A stretch of DNA of 9,853 nucleotides from a bacterium (GTDB lineage Bacteria; Chloroflexota; Dormibacteria; Aeolococcales; Bog-877). Below the pieces are notes generated by a model, which had not been told where the DNA came from, ran no database searches, and saw only the letters and a program-made list of their open reading frames with translations. Below, in pieces: positions 1 to 6,656 of the stretch. The stretch lies in the NCBI GenBank assembly GCA_021844355.1, contig JAKBTP010000193.1:1-9853 (forward strand). The letters are read 5' to 3'. How positions within the stretch are numbered: the stretch's first letter is position 1; each line of letters opens with the position of its first letter. The position numbers and the translations under genes are program-made.

Positions 1-1
1 G

Positions 2-379
2 CTCAACCCCGCGTCCATCGACGTCGTGGTGGGGTCCAACCTCTTCAACGACATCCTCACCGACCTCGGCGCCGCCATCCAGGGGGGGATGGGCATCGCC
101 GCCAGCGCCAACCTGGATCCCAGCCGCACCCACCCCTCGATGTTCGAGCCGGTGCACGGCTCAGCCCCGGACATCGCCGGCCAGGGCAGGGCCAACCCGA
201 TCGGCGCCATCCTCACCGGGGCGCTGATGCTGGAGCACCTGGGGCTGGGCCCCGCGGCGGCCCGGGTGCGGCGCGCGGTGTCGGAGGTGACGGCGGACGG
301 CGCGGTGCTCACGGGGGACCTCGGCGGCACCGCCTCGACCACAGAGGTCGCGGACGCGGTGGTGGCGGCCCTGGGCTGA
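2..379 (+). CDS. 3' part of a tartrate/D-malate/isopropylmalate-type dehydrogenase
   Basis: The last 125 residues of a beta-decarboxylating 2-hydroxyacid dehydrogenase (isocitrate/isopropylmalate dehydrogenase family) are present; the start lies outside the window, and a family member of about 350 residues would lack roughly its first 225 here. These cytosolic enzymes oxidise a 2-hydroxy-dicarboxylate with NAD(P)+ and usually decarboxylate it, using Mg2+ or Mn2+. The motif SNLFNDILTDLG (fragment residues 12-23) carries the two metal-binding aspartates (17 and 21). The cofactor-loop motif EPVHGSAPDIAG follows, with ANPIGAI after it. The stretch GIAASANLDPSRTHPSMFEP resembles tartrate/D-malate dehydrogenases (TtuC/DmlA type) more than LeuB, but LeuB and homoisocitrate dehydrogenase cannot be excluded without the N-terminal half. 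The gene ends in TGA 18 bp before a strong stem-loop. It lies upstream of, and in the same direction as, the GntR gene. Confidence 0.9.
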   Translation, partial: LNPASIDVVVGSNLFNDILTDLGAAIQGGMGIAASANLDPSRTHPSMFEPVHGSAPDIAGQGRANPIGAILTGALMLEHLGLGPAAARVRRAVSEVTADGAVLTGDLGGTASTTEVADAVVAALG

Positions 380-396
380 TCCGCCGGTGCTATCCG

Positions 397-428
397 GACC
401 GGGCTCACCGGGGCCCTCGAGCCCGGTC
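397..428 (+). terminator. Strong GC stem-loop after the dehydrogenase gene
   Basis: A perfect 10-bp inverted repeat, GACCGGGCTC (397-406) and GAGCCCGGTC (419-428), encloses a 12-nt loop and begins 18 bp after the dehydrogenase stop. There is no T-run after it, so it is not a classical intrinsic terminator; U-less stem-loops are commonly proposed as terminators or 3'-end stabilisers in high-GC bacteria. A second, weaker hairpin (AGGCC 458-462 with GGCCT 474-478, extended by G-T pairs and followed by TTTA) may assist. Together they would separate dehydrogenase transcription from the GntR gene. Confidence 0.5.
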
Positions 429-520
429 AGCTCCGTATCTCCGGCGGCCACCAAGGGAGGCCCTCTGCCCCCAGGCCTTTAGGGGCGGGCACTCGGGCCA
501 CCCGCGCGGGCCCGATATCC

Positions 521-549
521 CCGACAATGGATGCTGCATCCCGTATCTA
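521..549 (+). promoter_or_regulatory. Putative weak promoter of the GntR gene
   Basis: CCGACA (521-526) and TATCTA (544-549) are separated by 17 bp and match the sigma70 -35 and -10 consensus at 4/6 and 3/6 positions. A transcript would start near 556, giving a leader of about 19 nt that still contains the Shine-Dalgarno sequence GGGGGAGG (560-567). Sequence match alone is weak; the placement is favoured because a perfect dyad lies exactly in the spacer and the geometry mirrors the stronger operon promoter at 9021-9049. Confidence 0.35.
529..541. promoter_or_regulatory. Perfect 13-bp dyad, candidate GntR operator
   Basis: GGATGC-T-GCATCC is a perfect inverted repeat with a one-base centre at 535, which is the exact midpoint of the putative 17-bp promoter spacer (527-543). 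GntR-family dimers bind such short dyads and often repress their own genes. Its core ATGCTGCAT agrees at 7 of 9 positions with the core ATGCGCCAT found at the operon promoter (9031-9039). It does not match the usual FadR-subfamily GT-N3-AC pattern, so binding by the adjacent regulator is inference. Confidence 0.45.
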
Positions 550-574
550 CTAGTCGACCGGGGGAGGGCGAAGC

Positions 575-1288
575 GTGCCGGAGATCAGCCGGAGCTACCT
601 GCAGGATCAGGTGTATCAGCTCATCCGGCGCCGGATCGTCGGGCACACCTATGGGCCCGGACACCGGCTCTCCGAGGCCGGGCTGGCCCGTGAGCTCGGG
701 GTCAGCCGGATGCCGGTGCGCGACGCCCTGCGGCGGCTCCAGCTCGAGGGGCTGGTGGAGGGAGCGCCGGGGCGGGGGCTGGTGGTGTCGCCGATCTCGG
801 TGACCCACGCCCGGGACGTGTACCGCCTGCGGGAGCTCCTGGAGGCGGTGGCCGCCGAGCTGGCGGCCGAGCGGGCCACGCCCGCCGACCTGGACCGCCT
901 CGAGGCCGCGGTCACAGCCCAGGAGCGGGCGGCCCGGAGCGGCACGGCGGGCAAGGTGCTGCGGGCCTCCATGGAGTTCCACGACGCCCTGCACCTCAGC
1001 GCCCACAGCAGCATCATCTCCCTGGTCCTGGAGCAGATCTGGGTCCACGCCCGCCGGTACCGGGAGCTCACCCTGGGGAAGTCGGAGCGGCACGTGGCCG
1101 TGGCCGAGGAGCACCGCGCGCTGCTGGAGGCGATCCGCCGCCGCGACCCGGACGGGGCCAAGGGGATCATCCAGGACCACGTCCGGGGGGCCTACCAGGT
1201 GGTGGCGGAGCAGCTCGCCGCCAACGGCGACCTCCCCGAGGGGGAGGAGGCCGTGGCGGCGGCGCCGCTCAGGGCCAGGTCAGGCTGA
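575..1288 (+). CDS. GntR-family transcriptional regulator, FadR/FCD subgroup
   Basis: A 237-residue DNA-binding regulator with an N-terminal winged helix-turn-helix (about residues 8-72) and a C-terminal all-helical FCD ligand-binding domain (about 78-212). The recognition region SEAGLARELGVSRMPVRDAL (33-52) is the classic GntR signature with the conserved R-x-P-V-R. FCD histidines are visible at 136 (EFHDALH), 180 (EEHRALLEAI) and 202 (DHVRGAY). The 22-residue spacing of the last two fits metal-binding FCD proteins, but the position four residues before H136, normally the metal-ligand aspartate, is Ser132. The GTG start follows GGGGGAGG at 560-567 with good spacing. FCD regulators typically sense small organic acids, which fits the neighbouring transporter and MmgE/PrpD genes. 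Its 3' end overlaps the convergent PrpD-like gene by 20 bp. It is probably autoregulated through the dyad at 529-541. Confidence 0.93.
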   Translation: MPEISRSYLQDQVYQLIRRRIVGHTYGPGHRLSEAGLARELGVSRMPVRDALRRLQLEGLVEGAPGRGLVVSPISVTHARDVYRLRELLEAVAAELAAERATPADLDRLEAAVTAQERAARSGTAGKVLRASMEFHDALHLSAHSSIISLVLEQIWVHARRYRELTLGKSERHVAVAEEHRALLEAIRRRDPDGAKGIIQDHVRGAYQVVAEQLAANGDLPEGEEAVAAAPLRARSG

Positions 1289-2642
1289 GCAGCTCCTCCA
1301 CCGAGGCCAGCTCCTCCAGGCCCCAGACCCGGTCGGCAAGGCTCCTGAAGGCCTGATCGGACAGGGCGCCGGCCGCCAGTCCCCGGGCCTTCTCCTCGAT
1401 CTCCTGGTCCGACATGGGGTTCTGCGCGTGCCCCCGGTAGAAGCGCACCTGGGTCTCCTCCCGGCGCCCCGAGCGTGTGGTGACCGCGAGTTTGGTCATC
1501 ACCGTCTCCGGCCAGGCGGCGGCGCACTCCGGGTCCTCCTGCACCTCCAGCACCCGGAGCACCTCGGCGACCGCGGGGTCCGAGAGCGCCTCGGGCGCGA
1601 ACCGCCTCAGGTCGAGGTCCCCGTGCACCAGGGCGGTCGCCACCACGTACGGGAGGCTGTGGTCCGCCGACTCCCGGGTGGCCGGACGCCACTTCTCCGG
1701 GTCCCCCGCCATCACCTTGGCGCCGTAGCTGAAGGTGCCGACCTGGACCGCGGCGATGCTGCCGTCCCCGTCCAGCCGGGAGCGCAGCTCGATCGCGGCG
1801 TCGATGGCCCCCTGGGAGAAGTAGCCCGAGGGGTAGCGCTTCAGGTGGCTCTGCCCGATGGCCGGCGGCCGGCGCCCGGGTCGCAGCGCCTCCCTGTCCA
1901 CCTCGATCCCCACCACCGCCTCGAAGCCGCCCCGCCCCACGAACGGCAGGGGTGGCCCGGAGAGCCCAGCGCGGGCCAGCCGGGCGGCGAAGACCCCGCC
2001 GCGCGAGGCGTTGCCGGCGGCGCAGCCCTTCCACATCGAGAGCTCCCCCAGGCGGGTCGCCTGGAGCGGGAAGTTGGGCACCATGGCCAGGGAGACGCAC
2101 TGGCGCAGCCCGGCGTCGTCCAGCCCGAACACCACCCCGGCGGCCACGGCGCTGGCGATGCTGCCGGCCAGAACGTGGTCCCAGCCCTCGACGCCCAGCT
2201 GCAGGGCGTCGGTGAGGGCGGCGAACAGCTCATAGGCGACGGCCATCCCCCCGATCACCTCACGCCCGCCCCGGCCACTGTCCTCGGCAGCCGCCAGGAC
2301 CGCCGCGATGTAGTCACTGGGATGGCCCACGCCGTGAGGGCTGGCGTAGCTGTCGTTGAGGTCGAAGTAGCGGATCGCCACCCCGTTGGCGAAGGCCGCC
2401 AGGTCGGCATCGCTGCGGCGCCGGTCGCCGATCAGGCCGCAGGAGCCCGACCCGATCCCCCCGGTCGCCACGTCGCGCGCGATCCGTGGGACCGGCTCGG
2501 CGATCGCCCCCAGGGCGCAGCCGAGCGAGTCGAGCAGCATCCGGCTGGCACCGTGGCGTTCGGCCTCGCCCAGCTTCTCGTGGGCCACCGACCGCGCCAG
2601 CTCCACCACCGCATCGACCACCGGGTCGCGGTCACCGCTCAT
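1269..2642 (-). CDS. MmgE/PrpD family protein, 2-methylcitrate dehydratase-like
   Basis: A 457-residue cytosolic protein of the MmgE/PrpD fold, whose known members dehydrate 2-methylcitrate, decarboxylate cis-aconitate or epimerise iminodisuccinate. It is the more PrpD-like of the two copies: RYFDLND (91-97), GHPSD (106-110), GWDHV (153-157), MWKGCAAGNASRGG (203-216), LKRYPSG (267-273) and the hallmark RESADHSLPYVVA (323-335). Length is close to PrpD (about 480). The ATG overlaps the TGA of the preceding MmgE/PrpD gene as ATGA, so the two are probably translationally coupled; the upstream Shine-Dalgarno is weak. No prpB or prpC (lyase, synthase) is nearby, so a true methylcitrate cycle is unsupported and the substrate is unknown. 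It is the last gene of the minus-strand operon and its end overlaps the convergent GntR gene by 20 bp. A longer in-frame start reaching 3965 exists but is only a shadow of the preceding gene. Confidence 0.92.
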   Translation of the reverse strand: MSGDRDPVVDAVVELARSVAHEKLGEAERHGASRMLLDSLGCALGAIAEPVPRIARDVATGGIGSGSCGLIGDRRRSDADLAAFANGVAIRYFDLNDSYASPHGVGHPSDYIAAVLAAAEDSGRGGREVIGGMAVAYELFAALTDALQLGVEGWDHVLAGSIASAVAAGVVFGLDDAGLRQCVSLAMVPNFPLQATRLGELSMWKGCAAGNASRGGVFAARLARAGLSGPPLPFVGRGGFEAVVGIEVDREALRPGRRPPAIGQSHLKRYPSGYFSQGAIDAAIELRSRLDGDGSIAAVQVGTFSYGAKVMAGDPEKWRPATRESADHSLPYVVATALVHGDLDLRRFAPEALSDPAVAEVLRVLEVQEDPECAAAWPETVMTKLAVTTRSGRREETQVRFYRGHAQNPMSDQEIEEKARGLAAGALSDQAFRSLADRVWGLEELASVEELLSLTWP

Positions 2643-4066
2643 GAGGCACCTGCGCCAGAGGCCACGGCCGCGCCCTGCGGGCGTTCCCCGGGGCTGGGCT
2701 GCAGGGCCGAGAGCACCTTCCGCACCGAGGGGGCCACCACCACCTGGCGCACCGCCCGGAGGGCCGAGGCGGCTTCGCCGGGAGTGAGGGCCTGGGCCGC
2801 GCAGTCGAGGAACTTGCGGTCCAGCTCCCCCCGGGAGAGGGGGTTCTGCGGGTATCCGCGGGCCCACTCGCTGAGCTCGGAGCGGGTGCTGCCATCGGTG
2901 CCCTCCACCGTGACCCGGGTCCGCACGTGGCGGAACCCCTGAGCCTCGAGCTCCGGGTCGACCACCACCTCCACCTTGGGGATGAAGGCCTGGATCTCGG
3001 GGTCCAGGACCGCCGCGTCGGTGAAATCGAGAAGGCCGGCGCGGCGCCGGATCACCCCGGTCGCCATGCAGTACTCGAGGCTGAACTTTCCCTCCAGGCC
3101 GGTGCGCGGACGGTGGTAGATGAGGGCGTTGAGGACGTTGGAGTTGGTGCCCACCAGGACCCGGCGCACCTGATCGGGACCGAGGTCGTGCTCCCGCACC
3201 ATCGCCAGGATCAGGTCCTGGGCGGGATGGGAGAGCGAGCCCGACGGGTAGGGCTTGATCGAGACCCCCGGCTCCTGCAGGAAGAACGGCTGCCCCAGCC
3301 GGTCCTCGATCTTGTCCGGGTCGAAGCCGCCGCCGGCGGCGCGGAAGAACCCCCGCCTCGCCTCCAGGATGTCCGGGCTGGCGGTGAAGCCGGAGGCGGC
3401 CAGCCGTGCCGCCAGCACCCCGTTGTGGGCCGCCCGTCCGGAGTGGAGCGGCTTGGTCATGGTCCCGAAGTTCTCGCGCAGCCCGCTGCCGAGGCTGGCG
3501 GCGATCCCGAGGGCGACGGCGGTGGCCTCGGGGTTCAGACGGAGCAGCCGGGCGCAGCCCGCGGCGGCTCCGATGGTGCCGATGGTGCCGGTGCTGTGGA
3601 AGCCGTCCTGGTAGTGGCGGGGGTTGATCGCGTCGGCCACCCGGCAGGCCACCTCCACACCGGCCACGTAGGCGGTTACGAGCTCCTCCCCGGTCACGTC
3701 CGCACCGCCCGCCAGCGCCCCGAGGGCCGCCGTGACGGGCACAGAGGGGTGGGTCAGGAGGCCGTACACCGAGCCCTCGGAGGTGGAGAGCTGGGTGTCG
3801 TCGTAGTCCAGGGCGTGGCCTGCCACCCCGTTGAGCAGGGCCGCCGCGGGAGGTGAGGTCGCCAACCGGAGCCCCACCAGCCCGGAGGGGCCCTCGGGCC
3901 CCTGGAAGGCCTCGCGGAGGATCCCGGCCGAGTCCTCCTGGCTCCCCGCGAGCATCACCCCCCAAGAGTCGACCAGGTGGTCCTCGGCGACCGCCACCAG
4001 CGCGTCCGGGAGATCCCCAATCCCAAGGTTGCTTACGAACCGCGCGACCGCCGCTGTGAGTCCCAT
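2639..4066 (-). CDS. MmgE/PrpD family protein, cis-aconitate decarboxylase/MmgE-like
   Basis: A 475-residue cytosolic enzyme of the MmgE/PrpD family, clearly different from the copy after it. By comparison with human cis-aconitate decarboxylase (D93, T97, H103, H159, K207, K272) the likely active-site residues are D87 and T91 in HALDYDDT, H106 in HPS, H157 in GFHSTGTIG, K205 in MTKPLHSG and K271 in IKPYPSGS. KFSLEYCMA (327-335) is another family motif. The DDT and HPS motifs are about nine residues further apart than in the human enzyme; this DDTQL...YGLLTHP arrangement seems to mark a subgroup. The reaction could be dehydration, decarboxylation or epimerisation of a hydroxy- or amino-dicarboxylate; the substrate cannot be read. 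The ATG at 4066 has GAGGAG five bases upstream, so the longer in-frame starts are rejected. It lies 53 bp after livF and overlaps the next gene by 4 bp. Confidence 0.92.
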   Translation of the reverse strand: MGLTAAVARFVSNLGIGDLPDALVAVAEDHLVDSWGVMLAGSQEDSAGILREAFQGPEGPSGLVGLRLATSPPAAALLNGVAGHALDYDDTQLSTSEGSVYGLLTHPSVPVTAALGALAGGADVTGEELVTAYVAGVEVACRVADAINPRHYQDGFHSTGTIGTIGAAAGCARLLRLNPEATAVALGIAASLGSGLRENFGTMTKPLHSGRAAHNGVLAARLAASGFTASPDILEARRGFFRAAGGGFDPDKIEDRLGQPFFLQEPGVSIKPYPSGSLSHPAQDLILAMVREHDLGPDQVRRVLVGTNSNVLNALIYHRPRTGLEGKFSLEYCMATGVIRRRAGLLDFTDAAVLDPEIQAFIPKVEVVVDPELEAQGFRHVRTRVTVEGTDGSTRSELSEWARGYPQNPLSRGELDRKFLDCAAQALTPGEAASALRAVRQVVVAPSVRKVLSALQPSPGERPQGAAVASGAGAS

Positions 4067-4119
4067 CGCTGCTCCTCTGTTATGTGAAGGCCAAGAGATC
4101 TGCCGGGTGCGCCTGCGGT

Positions 4120-4842
4120 TCAGCCCACCAGGATCTGAGCCACCTCGTCCCGCCCGGCCAGCTCTCGAGCCGGGCCCGAGAGGACGTTGCGGCCGTCGGC
4201 CAAGATGAAGCACTGGTCGGCGTACTCCATCGCCACCGAGGCGTTCTGCTCCACGATGAGCATCGCCACCCCGGTGGCGGCGACCTCGGTGATCTGGTTC
4301 CAGACCCGGTCGCCGTAGATCGGGGAGAGGCCGGCGGTGGGCTCGTCGAGGATGGCCACGACCGGGTCGGTCATGAGCAGCCGGGCCAGCGCCACCATGC
4401 GCTGCTGGCCCCCGGACAGCTGCCCGGCCTGCTTGCGCTTGTCGGCGGCCAGGTCGGGGAAGAGGGAGAACACCCGATCCAGCCGCTGGGCCACGTCCCC
4501 CTTGAAGCTGTAGGCCCCCATGTGCAGGTTCTCCAGGACCGACAGCTCGTCGAAGATGTTGAGCATCTGGGGGAGGTAGCCGACCCCCTTGCGCACCAGC
4601 TGGTGCGGCGGCGTGTGGGTCACCACCTCGCCGCGCAGGCGCACCTCGCCCTGGCTGACGTTGATGAGGCCCATGATGGCCTTGGCCAGCGTCGACTTCC
4701 CAGCGCCGTTGGGCCCCAAGATCACCGAGATCTTGCCCGGGTAGGTCTCCACCCCGACCCCGTCCAGGATCGGGGGGCCGTCATATCCCGCGGTGATGCC
4801 GGTGGCGACCAGGATCGGTGCCGTCTCCGCAGCCTCGCTCAC
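4120..4842 (-). CDS. livF: Branched-chain amino acid-type ABC transporter ATPase, LivF-like
   Basis: A 240-residue cytoplasmic ATPase, one half of the motor pair of a HAAT-family importer; it hydrolyses ATP to drive uptake through the LivH/LivM-like channel. Walker A is GPNGAGKST (43-51), the Q-loop glutamine is Q92 in YLPQ, the signature LSGGQ is at 142-146 and Walker B VVAILDEP at 161-168. The switch region reads LIVEQNAS (195-202), with Gln where many ABC ATPases have His, which is normal for LivF. GTG is the start: GGGAGGG (4848-4854) lies at the right distance and the codon overlaps the TGA of livG (GTGA). The symbol denotes family position, not proven leucine transport. Its linkage to two MmgE/PrpD genes downstream suggests an organic acid or unusual amino acid as cargo, which is inference. 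Confidence 0.95.
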   Translation of the reverse strand: MSEAAETAPILVATGITAGYDGPPILDGVGVETYPGKISVILGPNGAGKSTLAKAIMGLINVSQGEVRLRGEVVTHTPPHQLVRKGVGYLPQMLNIFDELSVLENLHMGAYSFKGDVAQRLDRVFSLFPDLAADKRKQAGQLSGGQQRMVALARLLMTDPVVAILDEPTAGLSPIYGDRVWNQITEVAATGVAMLIVEQNASVAMEYADQCFILADGRNVLSGPARELAGRDEVAQILVG

Positions 4843-5609
4843 GACGTCCCTCCCACATGGCCACCGCCGAGATAGGCGGCCACCACCGACTCGTCGGCAC
4901 GGACCTCGCTCAGGGTGCCCCGGCGCAGCACCTTCCCCTGGGCCATGACCACGACGTCATCGGCCACGTCGCTGAGGAAGGCCATGTTGTGCGCCACCAC
5001 CAGGACGGTGATCCCCCGCTCGACCATCTCCCGGATGCGCTCGGCGATCAGCTTGCGCACCGCCGGGAACACCCCGGCGCTGGGCTCGTCCAAGAGCAGG
5101 AGCTTGGGCTCGGCCATCATGGCCCGGGCGATCTCCAGCAGCCGCCGCTGCCCGCCGGAGAGGCTGCCGGCAGGCTCCTCCCGCAACTTGGTCAAGCCCA
5201 CCCACTCGAGCAGCGACTCGGCCTTGAGGCGCAGCTCACGTTCCTGGGCGGCCCAGCGGCCGCGGCGGAACAGGCTCTGCAGCGGCCTCTCGCCGATCTG
5301 GTTCGGGGCCGCGAACACCAGGTTCTCCATCACCGGCAGGCGGGTGAGCTCCCGGGGGGTCTGGAAGGTGCGGATGATGCCCAGCCGGGCCACCCGGATC
5401 CGCCCCAGACCCTGGATCTCGGTGCCGTCGAAGACGATCCGGCCGGAGCTGGGGGTCAGCCCCCCGGCGATGATCTCCATCAGGGTCGACTTGCCAGCGC
5501 CGTTGGGCCCGATCAGCCCCGTGACCTTGCGATCCGGCACATCGAAGCTGCAACCGGCCACGGCCTGGCTTCCGCCGTAGGCGAACTCGACCTCCTCGAT
5601 CTGCAGCAT
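4839..5609 (-). CDS. livG: Branched-chain amino acid-type ABC transporter ATPase, LivG-like
   Basis: A 256-residue cytoplasmic ATPase that pairs with the LivF-like subunit. Walker A GPNGAGKST is at 34-42, the Q-loop Gln at 83 (TFQTP), the signature LSGGQ at 150-154, Walker B LLLLDEP at 170-176 followed by SAGVFPAV, and the switch His at 207 in VVAHNM. The insert between Q-loop and signature (about 105-128) is typical of LivG. The chosen ATG gives the usual length (about 255) and overlaps the livM stop by one base (TGATG). An in-frame TTG at 5642 would add 11 residues inside livM and is not preferred. The Shine-Dalgarno (GGGGCGAG) is only moderate, consistent with coupling to livM. The 3' end overlaps livF by 4 bp. 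Confidence 0.95.
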   Translation of the reverse strand: MLQIEEVEFAYGGSQAVAGCSFDVPDRKVTGLIGPNGAGKSTLMEIIAGGLTPSSGRIVFDGTEIQGLGRIRVARLGIIRTFQTPRELTRLPVMENLVFAAPNQIGERPLQSLFRRGRWAAQERELRLKAESLLEWVGLTKLREEPAGSLSGGQRRLLEIARAMMAEPKLLLLDEPSAGVFPAVRKLIAERIREMVERGITVLVVAHNMAFLSDVADDVVVMAQGKVLRRGTLSEVRADESVVAAYLGGGHVGGTS

Positions 5610-6652
5610 CAGATCTCGCCCCGCTGCCCCACCCGGGGCCAACCGAGGCGGCGCCGGGGCGCTCCCGGGGACTGGAAGCCGGCCGGGCCTCCCTGCCCGC
5701 CACCCGCGGGCACGCGGTACCAGCGCAGCCAGCGCTCCGGGATCAGGCCGTCGGGGCGGAAGCGGATCACCACGATGAGGACGATGCCGATAAGGACCGC
5801 CCGTCCCGCCCCGACCAGGGCGCCATTGCCGAAGTTGGGCAGGTAGCGCTCGATCTCGCTCAGCAGCTCGACGAAGACGAAGGTCCCGAGGACCGCCCCC
5901 CAGTAGTTGCCGGGGCCGCCGATCACGATGGCGGCCATCAGGATGAAGGACTCCTCGGCGAGGAAGCCCTGGGGGTTCCAGGCGTTGACGTAGAAGACCA
6001 GCAGGGCCCCCGCCAGCCCGGCCATGACGCAGCCCAGGACGAAGGCCCAGACCCGGCTCGAGGTGGTGGCCTTGCCGAAGCTGGCCGCCACCACGTCATC
6101 CTCGCGGATGGCGCGCAGGACCCGCCCGTACGGCGACCGGAAGATCGACCGCACCACCCAGACGCAGACCGCGAGGACCACCATCGCCACCCCGAACACC
6201 TCCAGGGTGTAGGTGATCTCGCTGGCGGTGGCCCCGTTGAGGATGTAGGGGACGTTGAAGAGGCCGTTGGCGCCGTTGAAGAGGGGCACGTAGTTGGTGA
6301 TGAGGTCCCAGACGATGAAGCCCAGGGACACCGTGACGATGGCCAGGTAGTCGCTGCGCAGCCGGCGGATCACCACCAGGACCATGAACAGCCCGAGCAC
6401 CCCGGCCACCACCCCGGCGAGGAGCAGGGCAACCGGCCAGGGCAGGCTCCACTGCAGGATGAAGGTCTCCTCCGAAGCCGGCACCGGGGGGTGGCCCATG
6501 GTGGTCACGGCGCCGACGTAGGCCCCTATCGCCACGAAGGTGTAGTAGGTGAAGTTGAGGATGCCGGCCTGCCCGTACTGCAGGTTGAGTCCGACCGCCA
6601 TGATCGCGTTGATGGCGCCGAGGGCCAGCAGGTCCGCGATGAAGTAGAGCAC
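5609..6652 (-). CDS. livM: Branched-chain amino acid-type ABC transporter permease, LivM-like
   Basis: A 347-residue inner-membrane permease that forms the channel with the LivH-like subunit. Hydrophobic segments are visible around 1-20, 36-52, 71-96, 102-118, 150-168, 203-221, 233-262 and 279-297. The ATPase-contacting EAA-like loop is GRVLRAIREDDVVAASFGKA (176-195), and VIGGPGNYWGAVLG (243-256) is a conserved family motif. GTG is taken as the start because it is 4 bp after the livH stop and begins directly before the first membrane helix; no strong Shine-Dalgarno is seen, so coupling to livH is likely. The C-terminus is odd: after RFRPDGLIPERW (297-308) comes a basic, Gly/Pro/Arg-rich tail of about 35 residues. 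The last part of this tail is just upstream of the livG start and may partly reflect the sequence needs of the livG translation signals. Confidence 0.94.
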   Translation of the reverse strand: MLYFIADLLALGAINAIMAVGLNLQYGQAGILNFTYYTFVAIGAYVGAVTTMGHPPVPASEETFILQWSLPWPVALLLAGVVAGVLGLFMVLVVIRRLRSDYLAIVTVSLGFIVWDLITNYVPLFNGANGLFNVPYILNGATASEITYTLEVFGVAMVVLAVCVWVVRSIFRSPYGRVLRAIREDDVVAASFGKATTSSRVWAFVLGCVMAGLAGALLVFYVNAWNPQGFLAEESFILMAAIVIGGPGNYWGAVLGTFVFVELLSEIERYLPNFGNGALVGAGRAVLIGIVLIVVIRFRPDGLIPERWLRWYRVPAGGGQGGPAGFQSPGAPRRRLGWPRVGQRGEI

Positions 6653-6656
6653 CGGG

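Noticed and set aside
1428..2942. A 504-residue plus-strand open frame opposite the PrpD-like gene
   Set aside because: Composition (many His, Arg, Gly, Pro, no motifs) is that of an antisense shadow. The minus-strand gene has clear family motifs.
2927..3856. Plus-strand open frame of 309 residues, and similar ones at 4084-4875 and 4818-5846
   Set aside because: They are antisense to well-supported MmgE/PrpD and ABC genes, carry no domain, and have biased His/Gly/Arg/Gln content.
1269..3965. An 898-residue open frame suggesting a fused protein ending in the PrpD-like enzyme
   Set aside because: The part beyond 2642 is an out-of-frame Arg/Gly/Pro-rich shadow of the upstream MmgE/PrpD gene. 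The real start is the ATG at 2642, which overlaps that gene's stop.
1269..4066. A complete methylcitrate cycle (prp) locus
   Set aside because: Only PrpD-family genes are present. No methylcitrate synthase or methylisocitrate lyase is in the window, and the transporter linkage points to an external substrate.
5610..5642. TTG start for the livG gene adding 11 residues
   Set aside because: The ATG at 5609 gives the normal family length, starts directly with the usual LQIEEVEFAYGG-type sequence and overlaps the livM stop by one base.
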